Shown piece by piece: positions 7,070-8,543 of a stretch of DNA of 8,543 bases. The notes beneath the pieces were generated by a model. It was not told where the DNA came from. It made no database searches and was given only the letters and a program-made list of their open reading frames with translations. This stretch comes from Legionella sp. (GTDB lineage Bacteria > Pseudomonadota > Gammaproteobacteria > Legionellales > Legionellaceae): the NCBI GenBank assembly GCA_004297865.1, contig SCSO01000349.1:1-8543 (forward strand), written 5' to 3'. The stretch's first letter is position 1, and each line of letters starts with the position of its first letter. The translations under genes and the position numbers were made by a program.

Positions 7070-7084
7070 ATTATATGTCAATTT
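7064..7084 (+). repeat. Direct repeat TGTCAAATT-ATA-TGTCAATTT, possible operator
   Basis: Two near-identical 9-mers (7064-7072 and 7076-7084; they differ at one position) start 12 bp apart in the divergent intergenic region. One copy covers the -35 of the kinase promoter. Tandem half-sites about one helical turn apart are typical of OmpR/PhoB-family response-regulator boxes, but the sequence could also be a chance AT-rich repeat. Confidence 0.3.
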
Positions 7085-7135
7085 TGGGGTATGAAAAACT
7101 TCTCAATGATCTTTAGCTTTACACCCCTATTATTT

Positions 7136-7140
7136 GGAGG
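7136..7140 (+). promoter_or_regulatory. Strong Shine-Dalgarno GGAGG upstream of the peroxidase
   Basis: GGAGG ends 4 nt before ATG 7145, which opens a 15-codon ORF in a different frame from the peroxidase. It is too far (44 nt) from the peroxidase ATG at 7185 to serve it directly. It argues that ribosomes initiate at 7145. An in-frame TTG at 7134 for a longer peroxidase overlaps this site and has no ribosome site of its own. Confidence 0.5.
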
Positions 7141-7144
7141 CATT

Positions 7145-7192
7145 ATGGTTTTTTTATTTATGTATCATCTTATTAGGGACAATAATGACTGA
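7145..7192 (+). CDS. Short upstream ORF / leader peptide overlapping the peroxidase start
   Basis: ATG 7145 has an excellent ribosome site (GGAGG, 4-nt spacing) and encodes MVFLFMYHLIRDNND before TGA 7190-7192. The stop overlaps the peroxidase start (ATG 7185-7187), the geometry of translational coupling. Codons 2-5 run through a T7 tract (7149-7155). Removing one T would place this ATG in the peroxidase frame and add a hydrophobic N-terminus. It may be a leader peptide, a coupling device, or the remains of a frameshifted N-terminal extension. No homologue is recognised. Confidence 0.4.
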   Translation: MVFLFMYHLIRDNND

Positions 7193-7691
7193 GCAAGCAG
7201 TAACTATCAATGCCTATGATTTTTCTTTTAACACGGCAGTAGGGCACAAACCTTTACCACTTTCCTCGTTTCGCGGCAAAGTCATCTTAGTTGTAAATAC
7301 CGCCTCCAAATGCGGTTTTACCCCTCAATATGCAGGTTTAGAGGAGTTATACAAAAAATATAAAGAGCAGGGTTTAGTCATTATAGGAGTGCCTTCCAAT
7401 GATTTTGGTCAACAAGAGCCTGGAACAGAACAGGAAATTGCTAATTTTTGCCAAATTAATTATGGAGTTAGCTTTCCGATAACCGCCAAAGAAGTGGTTT
7501 CTGGTCCCAATGCTCACCCTTTTTATAAGTGGGCTTATCAGGAATTAGGTTTCGGCAGTGCACCCAAGTGGAATTTTCATAAATATCTGATTAATCGTAA
7601 TGGGGATTTAGTCACTTATTTTTACTCAACGACTTCGCCAACTGCGGGGCGTTTGGTGAAAGCGATAGAAAAAGAATTGCAAAATAAATAA
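7185..7691 (+). CDS. gpx: Glutathione peroxidase-family thiol peroxidase (Cys type)
   Basis: It reduces hydrogen peroxide and organic hydroperoxides at the expense of a thiol donor; bacterial Cys forms usually use thioredoxin more than glutathione. With the ATG at 7185 the protein has 168 residues, the normal bacterial size. The start is supported by AGGGA (7175-7179) 5 nt upstream and by the usual short lead before YDFSF. The peroxidatic Cys is C43 in NTASKCGFTPQY, where animal enzymes carry selenocysteine. The catalytic tetrad continues with Q77 in GQQEPG and W129-N130 in KWNFHKY. C89 in EIANFC is the likely resolving Cys. GQQEPG in place of the common GGQEPG is a small deviation. The cytoplasmic form is assumed. 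An in-frame extension to TTG 7134 would add the hydrophobic stretch ALWFFYLCIILLGTI, resembling a signal anchor, but its start codon is poor. Confidence 0.93.
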   Translation: MTEQAVTINAYDFSFNTAVGHKPLPLSSFRGKVILVVNTASKCGFTPQYAGLEELYKKYKEQGLVIIGVPSNDFGQQEPGTEQEIANFCQINYGVSFPITAKEVVSGPNAHPFYKWAYQELGFGSAPKWNFHKYLINRNGDLVTYFYSTTSPTAGRLVKAIEKELQNK

Positions 7692-7721
7692 AAATCAATG
7701 GGGTCAGAGTCGATTGATTTT
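7691..7721 (+). repeat. Perfect 9-bp inverted repeat right after the peroxidase gene
   Basis: AAAATCAAT (7691-7699) and ATTGATTTT (7713-7721) flank a 13-nt loop. The stem begins on the last base of the peroxidase stop codon. All but two of its pairs are A-T, so it would be a weak terminator on the plus strand; on the minus strand it is followed by a T-rich run. The segment GGGGTCAGAGTCGATTGATT resembles, from memory, short dispersed intergenic repeats seen near REP-associated transposase genes in many proteobacteria. Confidence 0.5.
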
Positions 7722-7732
7722 AAAATCTTTAT

Positions 7733-7756
7733 GTTGGGTCTCGACCCAACCTACAT
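7733..7756 (-). repeat. REP-like palindrome 1
   Basis: GTTGGGTC-TC-GACCCAAC is a perfect 8-bp inverted repeat (7733-7750). On the minus strand it is preceded by ATGTAG, giving GTAG plus palindrome, the layout of REP sequences mobilised by REP-associated tyrosine transposases (RAYTs). It could also act as an mRNA 3' stabiliser or terminator for the peroxidase. Confidence 0.5.
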
Positions 7757-7767
7757 TGAAAGATCCT

Positions 7768-7794
7768 CATCCGCCCGGTGGGCACCTTGTACAT
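7768..7794 (-). repeat. REP-like palindrome 2 (GC-rich)
   Basis: GCCC-GGT-GGGC (7773-7783) forms a short GC stem; an alternative pairing GGTG-GG-CACC overlaps it. On the minus strand the lead is ATGTAC, nearly the same as the ATGTAG of its two neighbours. It is weaker as a REP than the other two because the stem is only 4 bp. Confidence 0.3.
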
Positions 7795-7809
7795 TGGGGC
7801 GGTTCTGTT

Positions 7810-7843
7810 CCTGTATTACGACTTCGTCTAATACAGGCTACAT
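7810..7843 (-). repeat. REP-like palindrome 3
   Basis: CCTGTATTA (7810-7818) pairs perfectly with TAATACAGG (7829-7837). Inside, GAC-TTC-GTC adds three further pairs after a one-base bulge. On the minus strand it is led by ATGTAG (7838-7843), again GTAG plus palindrome. It lies 66 nt before the transporter ATG. Confidence 0.5.
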
Positions 7844-7908
7844 CATTTTCAATCTACCTTGGGACTTGCAAATGAGTTATACTCCGCATTTTCTGTGACG
7901 GACCATTT

Positions 7909-8543
7909 ATGCAATCTCGTAGAAATATACTTGCCTGTATTATGGGAAACATTTTAGAGTGGTATGAATTTAGCCTTTTTGCATATCTATCTCCCATAAT
8001 TGCGCAATTATTTTTCCCTAGTGACAATAAAATTGTCAGTTTACTATCCACGCTTTTAGTATTTGCTGCTGGCTTTGTCGTACGTCCCATCGGATCTATA
8101 GTCTTAGGTCATTTAGGGGACCGTTTCGGGCGCGCTAAAACCTTAAAGATTACCATTTTTTTAATGTCCATCTCATCAGTCCTCACCGGTCTGCTGCCTA
8201 CCTTTAGCCAAGTAGGGGTCTTAGCGCCAATATTGCTCATTTTTTGCCGGCTTTTACAGGGATTTTGTATAGGTGGCGAATTTGCGGGTTCCATGATTTA
8301 TCTGTCTGAGTCCGCTCATGGTAAACACCGCGCTTTTATTAGTAGCATGACTAATAATGGCTCAAATCTCGGTGTGCTTATTGCCATCGTTGCCTGTGCT
8401 TACATGACCTCGGTATTAGGCCCTGAGCAAGTAACGCAATGGGGTTGGCGGGCTCTTTTTGTTTCTGGAGGTATATTAGGGATTATCGGCTTATGGCTTA
8501 GGCGCGATCTTAATGAGTCGGAAACTTTTATCCAATTACAACA
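7909..8543 (+). CDS. MFS transporter, metabolite:H+ symporter (ProP-like) family, 3' part outside the window
   Basis: This is an inner-membrane secondary transporter. The 211 codons visible stay open to the window edge and match the MHS family (proline/betaine, citrate, alpha-ketoglutarate or shikimate symporters). Marks are MGNILEWYEF in TM1 (12-21), the MFS motif A variant GHLGDRFGRAKTL (67-79) preceded by RPIG, and RLLQGFCIGGEFAG (114-127) in TM4. At least five hydrophobic segments are visible, and a complete protein would have about 420-450 residues with 12 helices. The start at ATG 7909 is placed by the family's short N-terminus; the ribosome site is weak (ACGGA at 7899-7903). TATACT (7878-7883) is a possible -10 without a clear -35. 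Substrate cannot be told from this half. The gene is preceded by REP-like palindromes that separate it from the peroxidase unit. Confidence 0.9.
   Translation, partial: MQSRRNILACIMGNILEWYEFSLFAYLSPIIAQLFFPSDNKIVSLLSTLLVFAAGFVVRPIGSIVLGHLGDRFGRAKTLKITIFLMSISSVLTGLLPTFSQVGVLAPILLIFCRLLQGFCIGGEFAGSMIYLSESAHGKHRAFISSMTNNGSNLGVLIAIVACAYMTSVLGPEQVTQWGWRALFVSGGILGIIGLWLRRDLNESETFIQLQ

Noticed and set aside
7310..7316. Selenocysteine at the peroxidase active site
   Set aside because: The codon is TGC (Cys), so no UGA recoding is involved.
7698..7898. 66-codon plus-strand frame between the peroxidase and transporter genes
   Set aside because: It reads straight through the palindromes, has no ribosome site and shows no protein-like pattern.
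1..8543. tRNA, rRNA, CRISPR array, complete insertion sequence, riboswitch
   Set aside because: No cloverleaf, regularly spaced repeats, transposase gene or known aptamer pattern was seen on either strand.

Overview
The window reads as a gammaproteobacterial chromosome of moderate to low GC. The gene order era-recO-pdxJ is the classic gammaproteobacterial order. The protein kinase-like gene, which has the look of a secreted effector, suggests a host-associated lineage such as the Legionellales/Coxiella-like group. That placement is inference from gene style and not proven by any marker here.

Layout. Positions 1-196 hold no gene I recognise, but they carry an extended -10 promoter candidate for era. 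Positions 197-2590 encode housekeeping functions: Era (ribosome assembly GTPase, overlapping recO by 8 nt), RecO (recombination mediator) and PdxJ (pyridoxine 5'-phosphate synthase, with its own TATAAT box upstream). The pdxJ end overlaps korA by 14 nt, and korA overlaps korB by 17 nt. pdxJ-korA-korB therefore looks like one translationally coupled unit, joining vitamin B6 synthesis to a ferredoxin-dependent 2-oxoacid oxidoreductase. acpS, which follows pdxJ in E. coli, is not there.

On the minus strand at 5327-6973, converging on korB with a 20-nt tail-to-tail overlap, lies a 548-residue eukaryotic-type protein kinase-like protein. It has an intact HxDxKxxN loop and DFG motif, a Ser/Thr/Glu-rich N-terminus and a Pro/Ser-rich C-terminus. 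It also contains a diverged tandem duplication of the segment that carries the candidate beta3 lysine and alphaC glutamate. A strong promoter (TTGACA-17-CATAAT) drives it from the divergent intergenic region.

To the right on the plus strand is a glutathione peroxidase-family gene (Cys type). It is preceded by a 15-codon upstream ORF that has a better ribosome-binding site than the peroxidase itself. An intergenic stretch of about 217 nt then carries four different palindromes, three of which share an ATGTA(G/C) lead on the minus strand, as in REP elements. The window ends inside a metabolite:H+ symporter (MHS) family MFS transporter, 211 codons of which are visible.

The items most worth a second look are the kinase-internal duplication, the peroxidase leader ORF with its T7 tract, and the REP-like cluster.
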